From M2408 sp040386975 (GTDB lineage Bacteria > Bacteroidota > Bacteroidia > Flavobacteriales_D > Crocinitomicaceae), in assembly GCA_040386975.1 (NCBI GenBank), contig JAZKEO010000008.1, positions 1 through 64,000 of the forward strand: a DNA stretch of 64,000 bases, read 5' to 3'. The notes beneath the pieces are model-generated. The model had not been told where the DNA came from and ran no database searches. It was given only the letters and a program-made list of their open reading frames with translations. This document shows, piece by piece, positions 40,758 through 50,585 of the stretch; position 1 is the stretch's first letter, and each line of letters begins with the position of its first letter. Made by a program: the position numbers and the translations under genes.

Positions 40758-43646
40758 TTATTGAATTGGTATTGTAATTTTAACGTAGGTTCCAGAAGGG
40801 AAATTTCCCTCATAAAAATCTAAAATTTCTATTCCTACATTGATTTGTAATCCTTTATTTAAAATTTCTAATCTTTTTGCATTCGCTTGACTTGAGAAAG
40901 ATTTGTGTTTCTCTTCCTTAATTTTATTTAATTCAGCTGCACGTTTTCTTCCAACTCCATTGTCGATTATTTCAATCACTAAAAACAATCCTTTTTGTTT
41001 AAAATTAATCGACAACTTTTTTTCTCCTTCTTTATGTAAAAGTCCATGTTTAATTGCATTTTCGACATAAGGTTGAATTAACATCGAAGGAATTTTACAT
41101 AGATCTAAATCAATGTCTTCACTAATTTCAAATATAAAACCTTCATCAAAACGCATTTTTTCTAATTCCAAATACAATTTTAAAGCTTTTATTTCTTCAC
41201 TTAAACTAATTGTTTCTTTTTCAGACATTTCCAGAATCATTCGAGTTAAATTTGAGAATTTAGACAAATAATTACTTGCATTTCTTTTATCGTTTAGAAA
41301 AATATATGATTGAATTGTGTTTAAAGCATTGTAAAAAAAATGCGGATTCATTTGAGATTTTATTGAAGTCAAAATTGATTTACTTAAATTTTTCTCCAAA
41401 ATCATTTTCTCGGTTAAAAGTCGATTTTTCTTCTTTAAAATCCGAACTTGATATTTGTAATAGAAAACAACTAATATAATTCCAAAACTCAAGCATAAAA
41501 ATAAAAACCAAAATTGTTTATAAAATGGCGTTTGTATTATAAAGTTAATTTCTTGAATATAAAAATGTTCCGTTTTACCTTTCCATTTGAATTTAATGTT
41601 ATAATTTCCGGGAGCCAACGACGCAAATTTCAAGATTCGTAAATTATTTTCGATACTAGACCAATTTTTATTATTCAATTGATAGTACAAATTATTTGAA
41701 TTTCTAGTACCATAATTTAAAAGGGAGAAATTTATTTCAACGTTATTTTCACTTGGATTTAAAGTCAAATTAGTAACATTTTTGTAAACTTTGCCATTCA
41801 CCAAAATATCGTTGATGATTAATTTTGGAACAGGATTTAATTTGAAATTTGAAACATTTTTTGGCAAAGATAAAATTCCTTGATCTGTTAAAACGATGAA
41901 ATTTTCTTTGTCAAAATGTACATCATAGACATCAAAATTCGAGACATTTATCTCTGTAATCAATTTAAAAGTGATGCAATTGAAAACTTTTATACTCGAA
42001 TTTGATCTAATAATAAAATTAGAATTTATACTTTTAACTTGTTTGATTGATTTTTCTTCGAAGCCAATATTTGAATTAATTATTTTTATTTTTCGTTTCG
42101 GAGAAATTTCATATAAATTACCGACGGAACTTAAAGCCAATAATTTGTTGTTTATAAATTCAACTTTCTGACAATAAATCGAATTTCCTTTTAGACGAAT
42201 TTCTTTAATTCGTTGCTTCGAATCGACTTCAAAAAGTCCTTTATTTGAAGCAACATAAATTAGATTTTTAACCTTGTCAAACGCAAGTGATTTGGCTCTT
42301 AAACCAAGAATCAAGGTTGCGAAATTTGGATTTTTTTTATCTTGTTTTTTTAAGAAAACCGCATCCCAAACAGAATGAACATTTGCTTTTTTTATCGGAT
42401 TCTGATATAAGCCGAATAACCCGCTGGCTGCAAAAGCATAATAATTTTCATCGATTTTTTGAACTTCCTTGATAGCAAAATTGATAGGAATATTTTTATC
42501 CTTTTTTCCTGAAACTAAAACATTTGCTCCATTAGAGGAATAAAAAATATTGCTATTACTTTGGTCTTTATATAGATAATAAATATCTGAATTTGTGCTT
42601 CCCTCGTTGATGATTTTGATATTTGAGAAATCAGAATTCAGTGATAAAAGTTGATGATTTTTTGTGCCTATTAAAAAATTGCCTCCATCACTAATAATTC
42701 TTAATGGTTTGAAATTAGGTAAATTAATTATTTTTCGATTCAAATCTGGAATTAAATAAACGCCTTCTAATAAGGATGAGAACCAATAATTTCCGATCTT
42801 ATCTTTTAATCCAGTTGTGATTTTTTTTCCTTGTAAAATTTGATTTTCCAATTTGATTTTCCCATTCAAATAGGAATAAACGAAAACTCCATCTGCTGAA
42901 AAAATCCAAATTTCATTTTCTATAACTTTAAAATCTAATATTTCTTGATTAAAATTGAAATCTGCAAACGTTTCGAATTTATTATTTTGGAGACAGAATA
43001 TTTTTTTTGAACTATTGTTTCTGGAAACCAATAAAATAACATTTTTAGATTTCGCAAAATACCAAAAAGCTTTTCCTTGAGGTAAATTAGCGACAAAACT
43101 TTTCTTTAAATTTTCATCAATACAATATACTTTGGAATTCGCGATGAAGTAAAATTTATCATTATCAACATAAGTGTTCAACAAAAATTCCTTATTTAAA
43201 GAGAGAATTTTAACTCGCTTTAAACTTCTTAAATCATAAACTGCAATTCCATTTTCACAAGCAACAAAAATGTATTTTTTAGAAATTCCTTGCGGAATGT
43301 AATCAATAGGTTTGTGGTGTGATAAGGTTTTTAGTTTACTTTTCTCAATATAAAACAAAAAACCATCAAAATTTTGATACCAAATTCTTCCAAAAACATC
43401 TTCTTGCAAAGCACTTCCAGAAACGGAAGATTGATTTTCATTGGTGTAATTTTTAAAACTAAAACCATCATAGCGAAATAATCCGTCGTTAGTTGTCAAC
43501 CAAATAAATCCTTGTTTGTCTTGAAGAATGTTGTAAACCGTATTGGAACTTAAACCTTGATTTTTGTTAATTGAAATTGCCAATGGTTCTTGAGAAAAAA
43601 CCAAGGAACAAGTAATTCCAAGTAAGAAAACAATTGCAAATTTCAT
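40758..43646 (-). CDS. Propeller-containing LytS-type sensor histidine kinase
   Basis: 962 residues. A signal peptide (about 1-18) precedes a two-component-regulator beta-propeller region to about 610 (NTVYNILQDKQGFIWLTTND is the typical repeat). A Y_Y_Y-like domain lies at about 625-705 (SLAPGNYNIKFKWKGK) and a single membrane segment at about 713-735. The His_kinase domain has the phospho-accepting His near 770 (MNPHFFYNALNTI). The ATPase domain has the N-box ENAIKHGLL and the glycine-rich DNGVGRKRA. It should sense an external ligand in the periplasm and phosphorylate the LytTR regulator encoded 5 nt downstream. Confidence 0.93.
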   Translation of the reverse strand: MKFAIVFLLGITCSLVFSQEPLAISINKNQGLSSNTVYNILQDKQGFIWLTTNDGLFRYDGFSFKNYTNENQSSVSGSALQEDVFGRIWYQNFDGFLFYIEKSKLKTLSHHKPIDYIPQGISKKYIFVACENGIAVYDLRSLKRVKILSLNKEFLLNTYVDNDKFYFIANSKVYCIDENLKKSFVANLPQGKAFWYFAKSKNVILLVSRNNSSKKIFCLQNNKFETFADFNFNQEILDFKVIENEIWIFSADGVFVYSYLNGKIKLENQILQGKKITTGLKDKIGNYWFSSLLEGVYLIPDLNRKIINLPNFKPLRIISDGGNFLIGTKNHQLLSLNSDFSNIKIINEGSTNSDIYYLYKDQSNSNIFYSSNGANVLVSGKKDKNIPINFAIKEVQKIDENYYAFAASGLFGLYQNPIKKANVHSVWDAVFLKKQDKKNPNFATLILGLRAKSLAFDKVKNLIYVASNKGLFEVDSKQRIKEIRLKGNSIYCQKVEFINNKLLALSSVGNLYEISPKRKIKIINSNIGFEEKSIKQVKSINSNFIIRSNSSIKVFNCITFKLITEINVSNFDVYDVHFDKENFIVLTDQGILSLPKNVSNFKLNPVPKLIINDILVNGKVYKNVTNLTLNPSENNVEINFSLLNYGTRNSNNLYYQLNNKNWSSIENNLRILKFASLAPGNYNIKFKWKGKTEHFYIQEINFIIQTPFYKQFWFLFLCLSFGIILVVFYYKYQVRILKKKNRLLTEKMILEKNLSKSILTSIKSQMNPHFFYNALNTIQSYIFLNDKRNASNYLSKFSNLTRMILEMSEKETISLSEEIKALKLYLELEKMRFDEGFIFEISEDIDLDLCKIPSMLIQPYVENAIKHGLLHKEGEKKLSINFKQKGLFLVIEIIDNGVGRKRAAELNKIKEEKHKSFSSQANAKRLEILNKGLQINVGIEILDFYEGNFPSGTYVKITIPIQ

Positions 43647-43653
43647 CTAAGTA

Positions 43654-43661
43654 CAAAAGTA
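43654..43661 (-). promoter_or_regulatory. -7 box of sensor kinase gene, 7 nt before the ATG
   Basis: Minus-strand TACTTTTG lies 7 nt before the ATG at 43646, giving a very short leader. Confidence 0.5.
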
Positions 43662-43900
43662 GAATTTTTTAGTTCATAAAGATTTATGGATTTGTGGAAA
43701 TAATATTTTTTGACTTCAAAATTGAATTTGGGTTTATTTAGCCTATTTTAAAATTAAAAAAAATGAAAGCAAAAAATAGAGAGCAAAAAATTTCATAAAC
43801 TCAAAAGCCTATTTCAAGTAAAATTATCGGAGTTTAGAAAAGCGCCTTCTAAAATGAATGATAAATAATCGAATTTTGTTCAAAATATAAAAATAACAAT
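43662..43900. other. AT-rich intergenic region upstream of giant adhesin
   Basis: About 240 nt between divergent genes with no believable ORF. I see no TAnnTTTG box placed properly for the gene at 43901 (nearest is AATTTTG near 43874 without the TA). Regulation of the adhesin may use a different sigma factor or an activator. Confidence 0.4.
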
Positions 43901-46900
43901 ATGAAAAAAAACTTAATTTTATTTAGCTTTTTACTTCTAACTGGTTTGAATTTTGCTCAATGGACAGCATTTTCAAACGGAAATTTAAGAGAAATTTCCT
44001 GTGGATCTGCAACAGAACTTGTTGGAATCGCAGGAACTCCAACAGTAAGTAGTTTATATAAATACAATTTCATTAGTCAATCTTGGGTTTTATACGAAAG
44101 TGCAGCAAACACTTATTATAACAAAATCGCTATTGCTTCCGATGGAAATATGTGGTCAACTGGAACTATAAGTGGTGGTGGTTTTACGAGAAAACATAGA
44201 CCTGGAAACAGCCCAATAACTCAAGCTTCAAGTATTTCACATATTGATATTCAAAATGTATCGAGAGCAGTTGGAGTTATTGGAACGGGAACCAACAATG
44301 TTTTAGAAAACGATGGCTCATCAGTTTTTACAACTTTTTCAGGTTTTCCAAACTCAGCTTATCGTATTTCAATTGGAGAAGACGGGACAATTTTCGCTTT
44401 GGTTAATCCAACTTTAATGGCGAATAACGTTTTCAAATACGATGGAACATCTTGGATTAATATTCCAGGAAATTTATATGAAATTGCTGTTGGAGATGCA
44501 AATAAAGTTGCAGGTCTTGATGGAAGTGGTACAAGATATTATTTGAAAGAAAATCAATGGGTTGCTGATTTAGGTGCACCATTTAATACACAAAGAATTA
44601 CTGTTTCTTCTGACGGAAATGTATATATCTTAACAAACGATGCAACTACAAATATTTTTCACAATACTTGGGACGCCTTTGCTTGTAAACCTGCACAAGC
44701 TACAATTACAAGCCCAAGTAGTTCTTATAGTATTTGTCCTTCAACATCAACAACTTTAACTGTAAGTTCAGAAGCACAATCAGTTGAATGGTATCAAGCG
44801 GGATTATTAGTTGGTACAGGACTTTCTTTTACAACTCCAGTTTTAACAACTACAACAACTTATGAAATTAGAACAATTTCAAATGGGTGTACAAATACAA
44901 AAAACATTACTGTTACGGTAAATGGAACTCCAACTCTAACACATACAACCCCAGCTGCAAATCTCGAAGTTTGTGCAGGAAGCACAACAACTTTAACTGC
45001 AAGTGGACAAAATTTACGTTGGTATGATTCTGAAACTGCAGTAAATTATATTGGATTTAATGGAACTTTTGTTACACCAAATTTAACAGAAAACACAAGT
45101 TTTTGGGTACAAGCAAGCTTAGGTGGTTGCATGACTCAAAGAACTCAAATTGATGTGACTGTTTTACAAACTCCACCTAATCCAGTAAATATCTCAAATT
45201 TAGGAACCGTTTGTCCGGGACCTGTAGCATTAACTGTTCAAAGCGATTATGATGTTGAATGGTTTGCTACGAATGCATCACCAACTGTTTTAGGAACTGG
45301 TTTAAGTTATACTATTCCAAATGCAGTTAATGGTTCAATTGCTTATGCTCAAGCAGTAAATGGAAATTGTCGTTCTGCACGACTTGGAATTGGAATTTCA
45401 GCTTATTCTGGCGAATCTAATTTTACGAACCCTCTTAATACAACTTCAGCTGATAGTTTAGTTGTTTGTAATGGTGGAACGACAACTTTATCTGCTACTG
45501 GTCAAGGAATTATGCAATGGTCTGATGCTTTTTCAGGAGGAACAATTTTAGGAACTGGAAATACATTTAATACAAGTGCAATCACGCAAAACACTAACAT
45601 TTATTATTATGCTCTTGATGGTAATTGTCGATCAAACATTCAATATGTGACAATTTCTACAACTAGTTCTACAAACACAACTCCAAGTGAAAATTTATCA
45701 GTTTGTTCGGGAAATACAACTATTTTAACTGGTGTTGGAACAAATAGTCCTGTTTCTTGGTTTGAAGAGGCAACAAGTACAAGCCCTTTATTTACAGGAA
45801 ATTCATTTACAACGTCAAGTTTAGAGAATAATACAACTTTTTACTTAGGTCATAATCATGCAAGTTGTATTTCTGAAAGAATTCCTGTTGCCGTTTCTGT
45901 TACTTCTACTCCAGCTGTACCGACAATAAATACTTCTCTTTCTCAACAAAATGTTTGTGTTGGAAATGGAGCGCAAATTACCATGAATAATACTGGTACA
46001 TTGTCTTGGTTTACAACAGAAACTGGAGGTTCCTCAATAAGTAGTGCAAATCCATTAGTCATTGGAACGATTGGAACTCCAACTACATTGACATATTATG
46101 CACAAGTAAATAATGGAGCATGTTTTTCTGATAGAACTACCGTTAATATTACGGCACAAATGAATCCACAAGCACCAACGAACAGTACAACAGCTCAAAA
46201 CTTAACTATCTGTGAAGGAAATTCTACAACATTAAGTGTGTTGAATAACAATACATTAGTTTGGTTTGACGCTCATACAGGTGGAAATCAACTTTCAACA
46301 GGTGCAACATTTACGACACCAATACTTAATGCAAATCAATCTTTTTATGTTGAAAGTCAAGTTTTACCTGCTGGATGTATTTCTCCAACAAGAACAACAA
46401 TTAATGTTCAAGTTAGCGAAATTCCTGATGCACCAATAAACGCTCTTGGTCAAAATAATGTTTGTTCAGGCAACTCAATTACTTTAGAAGCGACTGCTAC
46501 TGGTAATATTAGTTGGTACTATGATCTTTCCTTACCATTTACTGTAGGTACTGGTTCGAGCTTTACAACTCCAGTATTAAGTTCAAATAGAAGTTATTTT
46601 GCTGGTACTGAAAATAATGGTTGCTACTCTTCAAAAACTGAATTTTTAATAAACGTAAACCCTGTTTATCAAACTACTATAAATGAAATTGCTTGTGAAA
46701 GCTACAATTTCAATGGAAATAACTTAACAACAAGTGGAACATATTCAGAAACTTTTACCACAACGGCTGGTTGTGATAGCATTGTAAACTTGGAATTAAC
46801 AATCTTAAATCCAACTACAAGTTCACTTACTGAATCTGCTTGTGATTCTTATACTTTGAATGGTCAAACGTACACTTCATCAGGAGTTTATACTCAAATT

Positions 46901-49045
46901 CTAATAAATAGTGTTGGTTGTGACAGTACAATTACTTTAAATTTAACAATCAATCATCCAGCATCAGCAACTTTAACAGAGACTGGTTGTTTGAGTTATA
47001 CTTTAAATGGTCAAACATATACAAGTGACGGAACTTACATTCAAAATTTAACTACAGTAAGCGGTTGTGATAGTACTTTGACATTAAACTTAACAATTTC
47101 AAATTTTGCAACATCAACTTTAAATCAAATTGCTTGTTCATCATTTTCTTTAAATGGTCAGGTTTATTCAACAAGTGGAGTTTACACGCAAACTTTGACA
47201 AGTTCTCAAGGTTGTGATAGTATCATCACTTTAAATTTAACAGTTAATTATCCAAATTCAAGTACTTTAACTGAGGTTGCCTGTGATTCTTATGAGTTAA
47301 ATGGTCAAACTTACACGCAATCAGGAACGTATATTCAAGATTTAACGACAATTAATGGTTGTGATAGCACAATTACTTTAAATTTAACGATCAATAATTC
47401 AAGTTCAAGTATTTTGACTGAAATAGCTTGTTCTTCATTTGAGTTAAATGGACAAGTTTACACAAGTTCTGGGGTTTATACACAAGTAATTCCGAATAAT
47501 GCAGCTTGTGATAGTACAATTACTTTAAACTTAACAATTAACCAAGTAAGTTCAAATACAATTACTGAAATAGCTTGTGGTTCGTTTACATTGAATAACG
47601 AAATTTTTACGCAATCAGGAACTTATACGCAAGTAATTCCGAATGTTTCTTCATGTGATAGTACAATTACTTTGAATTTAACAATCACCCCAAATTCAGC
47701 ATTTTCATTCACAGAAATAGCTTGTGATTCTTACACTTGGAATTCTGAAACATATACTCAAACGGGAGTTTATGAACAAATTTTTGTAAACTCACTTGGA
47801 TGCGATAGTATTGTTACTTTAAATTTAACGATTAATAATTCTACGGCTTTAATTTTAAATGAAACAGCCTGTAATTCTTATATTTTAAACGGAGAAACAT
47901 TTACAAGTTCTGGAACATATTTTCAAACTTTAACAAATTCAACTGGCTGTGATAGCACAATCACATTGAATTTGATTATTGGTCAACCGAGTTCAAGTAC
48001 GCTTACTGAGATAGCTTGTGGTTCTTTCATTTTAAACAACGAAGTTTATACACAATCTGGAACATTTACTCAAGTAATTCCAAATGTTGCTTCTTGTGAT
48101 AGTACAATTACATTGAATTTAACGATTACTCCAAATTCGACTTCCACATTCAGTGAAACAGCTTGTAATTCATACACTTGGAACAGTGAAACACATTCAC
48201 AAACAGGGATTTATACGCAAACTTTTGCAAATTCACTTGGCTGTGATAGTATTGTTACTTTAAATTTAACTATCAATAATTCATCCGTTTTGAATTTAAC
48301 TGAAATCGCTTGTGATTCTTATGAATTAAGTGGTCAAACTTATACAGTTTCTGGGAGTTACACTCAGATTTTAACAACTCAAAACGGTTGTGACAGTACA
48401 ATTAATTTAAGTTTAACTATCAATAATTCATCCATTTTGAATTTAACTGAAACCGCATGTGATTCTTATGAGTTAAATGGTGAAACTTATACAGTTTCTG
48501 GAAATTATATTCAGAATTTAACGACTGTAAACGGCTGTGATAGTACAATTAATTTAAGTTTAACAATTAATTCTGTTGACAATTCGATTTCACAAAACAA
48601 TGAACTTTTAACTGCAAATCTTTCAAATGCAACTTATCAATGGATTGATTGTACAAATGGAAATGTAGCAATTGCTGGAGAGACAAATCAAAGTTTTACT
48701 GCAAGTTCAAATGGTGAATATTCAGTTCAAATAACCCAAAATTCATGTACAATAACTTCTGATTGTTTTACTGTTAGTACACTTAATTTGGAAAACATAA
48801 ATCCTCAATTGAATTTCAGTTTTTATCCAAATCCAAGTTCAAACTACATTGTAGTAAATACAAATGAAAATAATTCGAAATTAATTATTATGGATATTTC
48901 TGGTAAAATTGTTTTAGCTGAAACACTTTTAAACAAAACTTCAACTTTAAATATAGAAAATCTTGCAGATGGAGTTTACCACTTACGTTTAGAAACTGAA
49001 TCGAAAAATAGTGTAATTCAAAAATTAATTATTACAAAGCACTAA
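43901..49045 (+). CDS. Giant T9SS surface protein with tectonin-like, Ig-like and 13 tandem 49-residue repeats
   Basis: 1714 residues. Signal peptide (about 1-19, ending NFAQ). Residues ~20-260 contain tectonin/propeller-like repeats (IAIASDGNMWS, ISIGEDGTIFAL, ITVSSDGNVYIL). Residues ~262-920 hold eight Ig-like modules, each with a VCxGxxxTL-type start and a YxxxVxxxxC-type end. Residues ~921-1560 are 13 tandem 49-residue repeats (pattern ACxSYxLNGxxYxxSGxY, then GCDSTITLNLTI). Then comes a spacer and a type A sorting domain (FYPNPSSNYIVV to KLIITKH). It is probably an adhesin or surface stalk protein exported by T9SS. The paired Cys in each repeat suggest disulfides. A strong terminator follows. 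Confidence 0.9.
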   Translation: MKKNLILFSFLLLTGLNFAQWTAFSNGNLREISCGSATELVGIAGTPTVSSLYKYNFISQSWVLYESAANTYYNKIAIASDGNMWSTGTISGGGFTRKHRPGNSPITQASSISHIDIQNVSRAVGVIGTGTNNVLENDGSSVFTTFSGFPNSAYRISIGEDGTIFALVNPTLMANNVFKYDGTSWINIPGNLYEIAVGDANKVAGLDGSGTRYYLKENQWVADLGAPFNTQRITVSSDGNVYILTNDATTNIFHNTWDAFACKPAQATITSPSSSYSICPSTSTTLTVSSEAQSVEWYQAGLLVGTGLSFTTPVLTTTTTYEIRTISNGCTNTKNITVTVNGTPTLTHTTPAANLEVCAGSTTTLTASGQNLRWYDSETAVNYIGFNGTFVTPNLTENTSFWVQASLGGCMTQRTQIDVTVLQTPPNPVNISNLGTVCPGPVALTVQSDYDVEWFATNASPTVLGTGLSYTIPNAVNGSIAYAQAVNGNCRSARLGIGISAYSGESNFTNPLNTTSADSLVVCNGGTTTLSATGQGIMQWSDAFSGGTILGTGNTFNTSAITQNTNIYYYALDGNCRSNIQYVTISTTSSTNTTPSENLSVCSGNTTILTGVGTNSPVSWFEEATSTSPLFTGNSFTTSSLENNTTFYLGHNHASCISERIPVAVSVTSTPAVPTINTSLSQQNVCVGNGAQITMNNTGTLSWFTTETGGSSISSANPLVIGTIGTPTTLTYYAQVNNGACFSDRTTVNITAQMNPQAPTNSTTAQNLTICEGNSTTLSVLNNNTLVWFDAHTGGNQLSTGATFTTPILNANQSFYVESQVLPAGCISPTRTTINVQVSEIPDAPINALGQNNVCSGNSITLEATATGNISWYYDLSLPFTVGTGSSFTTPVLSSNRSYFAGTENNGCYSSKTEFLINVNPVYQTTINEIACESYNFNGNNLTTSGTYSETFTTTAGCDSIVNLELTILNPTTSSLTESACDSYTLNGQTYTSSGVYTQILINSVGCDSTITLNLTINHPASATLTETGCLSYTLNGQTYTSDGTYIQNLTTVSGCDSTLTLNLTISNFATSTLNQIACSSFSLNGQVYSTSGVYTQTLTSSQGCDSIITLNLTVNYPNSSTLTEVACDSYELNGQTYTQSGTYIQDLTTINGCDSTITLNLTINNSSSSILTEIACSSFELNGQVYTSSGVYTQVIPNNAACDSTITLNLTINQVSSNTITEIACGSFTLNNEIFTQSGTYTQVIPNVSSCDSTITLNLTITPNSAFSFTEIACDSYTWNSETYTQTGVYEQIFVNSLGCDSIVTLNLTINNSTALILNETACNSYILNGETFTSSGTYFQTLTNSTGCDSTITLNLIIGQPSSSTLTEIACGSFILNNEVYTQSGTFTQVIPNVASCDSTITLNLTITPNSTSTFSETACNSYTWNSETHSQTGIYTQTFANSLGCDSIVTLNLTINNSSVLNLTEIACDSYELSGQTYTVSGSYTQILTTQNGCDSTINLSLTINNSSILNLTETACDSYELNGETYTVSGNYIQNLTTVNGCDSTINLSLTINSVDNSISQNNELLTANLSNATYQWIDCTNGNVAIAGETNQSFTASSNGEYSVQITQNSCTITSDCFTVSTLNLENINPQLNFSFYPNPSSNYIVVNTNENNSKLIIMDISGKIVLAETLLNKTSTLNIENLADGVYHLRLETESKNSVIQKLIITKH
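46663..48573 (+). repeat. 13 x 147-nt tandem coding repeat
   Basis: Thirteen in-frame units of about 147 nt (49 codons), each with two conserved Cys codons and a GCDS motif. The units at 47571 and 48012 lie exactly 441 nt (three units) apart and are much more alike than neighbours. The two following units repeat the same pattern, so the array contains a second-order duplication of units 7-8 into units 10-11. The last two units (12 and 13) are also near copies. Confidence 0.85.
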
Positions 49046-49088
49046 AAATGTGTAATTTAGAATAGTAATTTAAGTATTATTCTGATGG

Positions 49089-49121
49089 AAAGCTGTTCTT
49101 TAATTAGGACAGCTTTTTTTT
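49089..49121 (+). terminator. Intrinsic terminator after giant T9SS gene
   Basis: AAAGCTGTTCT pairs with AGGACAGCTTT (11 bp, one wobble) around TTAATT, followed by a T-run. Only 4 nt separate it from the convergent dtd stop. Confidence 0.88.
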
Positions 49122-49124
49122 ATT

Positions 49125-49571
49125 TTAATATTTCGATTCCAACATAATCGTAACTGGTCCATCATTTATTAAACCCACTTTCATATCGGCTCCAAAAACT
49201 CCAGCTTTTACAATCAAATTTGAACTGATTTTTAAATTCTCCAAAAAATATTCATACAAAGGAATTGCTATTTCAGGTTTTGCTGCAGATATAAAACTCG
49301 GTCGATTTCCTTTTTTTGTATTTGCATACAGTGTGAATTGACTTATAACTAAAAATTCACCTTTAATATCTTGAATTGACAAGTTCATTTTCCCTTCTTC
49401 ATCTCCAAAAATTCGCATGTTTGAAATTTTCTGAATCAAATAATCAGCGTCTTTTTTTTCGTCACTTTCTTCAATTCCTAAAAGAATCAACAAACCTTTT
49501 TCAATTTTATTGTGAATTTCGTTTTCAATTACGACTGAAGCTTCTGAAACACGTTGCAAAACAATTCTCAT
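49125..49571 (-). CDS. dtd: D-aminoacyl-tRNA deacylase
   Basis: 148 residues, family length. It removes D-amino acids mischarged onto tRNA. Both catalytic motifs are present: SQFTLYANTKKGNRPSF and, near the C-terminus, NDGPVTIML. It starts 12 nt after rsgA, on the same strand, so the two are likely one operon. Confidence 0.96.
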   Translation of the reverse strand: MRIVLQRVSEASVVIENEIHNKIEKGLLILLGIEESDEKKDADYLIQKISNMRIFGDEEGKMNLSIQDIKGEFLVISQFTLYANTKKGNRPSFISAAKPEIAIPLYEYFLENLKISSNLIVKAGVFGADMKVGLINDGPVTIMLESKY

Positions 49572-49583
49572 ACCTTTTGAAAA

Positions 49584-50525
49584 TTAAATTTCTTTTCTTC
49601 TGTGAACATCATTTTCATCTTCCGTCATTAATTGAACGTAGGTATTGAAACGACTTTCGGCAATTTCACCATTTTCTACAGCATCTTTAACAGCACATTT
49701 TGGCTCGTTTAAATGTTGACAATTATGGTATTTGCACTTCCCAATCAATTCACGCATTTCTGGAAAATAATGTGAAATCACTTCTTTATCTAAATCTACA
49801 ATTCCAAAAGCACGAATACCAGGAGTGTCAATGATGTAGGCGTTAAAATCCAATTTGTGCATTTCAGCAAAAGTTGTTGTATGTTGTCCTTGTTGATGGG
49901 CCAAGGAAATTGTATTCGTTTTAATTGCGAATGTTGGATCTAATGAATTAATTAAAGTACTCTTTCCTACTCCACTGTGGCCAGAAATCATAACTTGTTT
50001 TCCTGCTATCTCATCTCTCAAAAAAAGTACATCAGCTGGTTTTTCTCCTGAAATTTTATAACAAGGATAACCAACTGCTTCATAAATTTTGATTATTTCA
50101 TCAATTTCAGCTAATTCTTTTTCAGAATATTGGTCAATTTTATTAAAAAGTAGTGTTGTTGGAATACGAAATGATTCTGCAGCAACCAAAAAACGATCAA
50201 TAAAAGCTAAATGCGTTTGGGGAGATTTTAAAGTCACAAGTAAATATGTCTGATCGATATTCGCAGCCAAAATTTGCATTTGTTTGCTCAAATTCGTTGA
50301 TTTTCGAACGATGTAATTTTTTCGTTCTTGGTAATCATTAATAACATATTTCCCTTCTTCGTCTGCTTTATCATTGATGAAAACCTCATCTCCAACGGCA
50401 ATTGGATTTGTCGTACGCAATTTCTCAAGTCTAATTTTCCCACGAATACGACATTCAATTATTGAATTGTCAGGCAACTCAACGATGTACCATTTCCCTG
50501 TAGATTTTAAAACTTTTCCTTGCAT
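49584..50525 (-). CDS. rsgA: Small ribosomal subunit biogenesis GTPase RsgA
   Basis: 313 residues. A circularly permuted GTPase for late 30S maturation. N-terminal OB fold (about 1-70), G4 motif LLFNKID before G1 GHSGVGKST, G3 DTPGIRAFG, and a C-terminal zinc finger (CKYHNCQHLNEPKC, about 275-290). The ATG at 50525 matches the family (MQGKVLKSTGKWYIVE). An inverted-repeat terminator separates it from the upstream TerB-like gene. Confidence 0.96.
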   Translation of the reverse strand: MQGKVLKSTGKWYIVELPDNSIIECRIRGKIRLEKLRTTNPIAVGDEVFINDKADEEGKYVINDYQERKNYIVRKSTNLSKQMQILAANIDQTYLLVTLKSPQTHLAFIDRFLVAAESFRIPTTLLFNKIDQYSEKELAEIDEIIKIYEAVGYPCYKISGEKPADVLFLRDEIAGKQVMISGHSGVGKSTLINSLDPTFAIKTNTISLAHQQGQHTTTFAEMHKLDFNAYIIDTPGIRAFGIVDLDKEVISHYFPEMRELIGKCKYHNCQHLNEPKCAVKDAVENGEIAESRFNTYVQLMTEDENDVHRRKEI

Positions 50526-50543
50526 TTATATTGTCAATAAACT

Positions 50544-50572
50544 AAAAATCCACCTCAGAGAAGTGGATTTTT
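50544..50572 (-). terminator. Symmetric hairpin terminator between TerB-like gene and rsgA
   Basis: AAAAATCCAC and GTGGATTTTT form a perfect 10-bp stem with a 9-nt loop. It ends the minus-strand TerB-like transcript 14 nt after its stop. It falls within the leader of rsgA, where it could also act as an attenuator. Confidence 0.75.
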
Positions 50573-50585
50573 GGTTTTAATTTTT

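Noticed and set aside
46663..48573. CRISPR array
   Set aside because: The regular 147-nt repeats are in-frame coding sequence with continuous translation, not short repeats with unique spacers.
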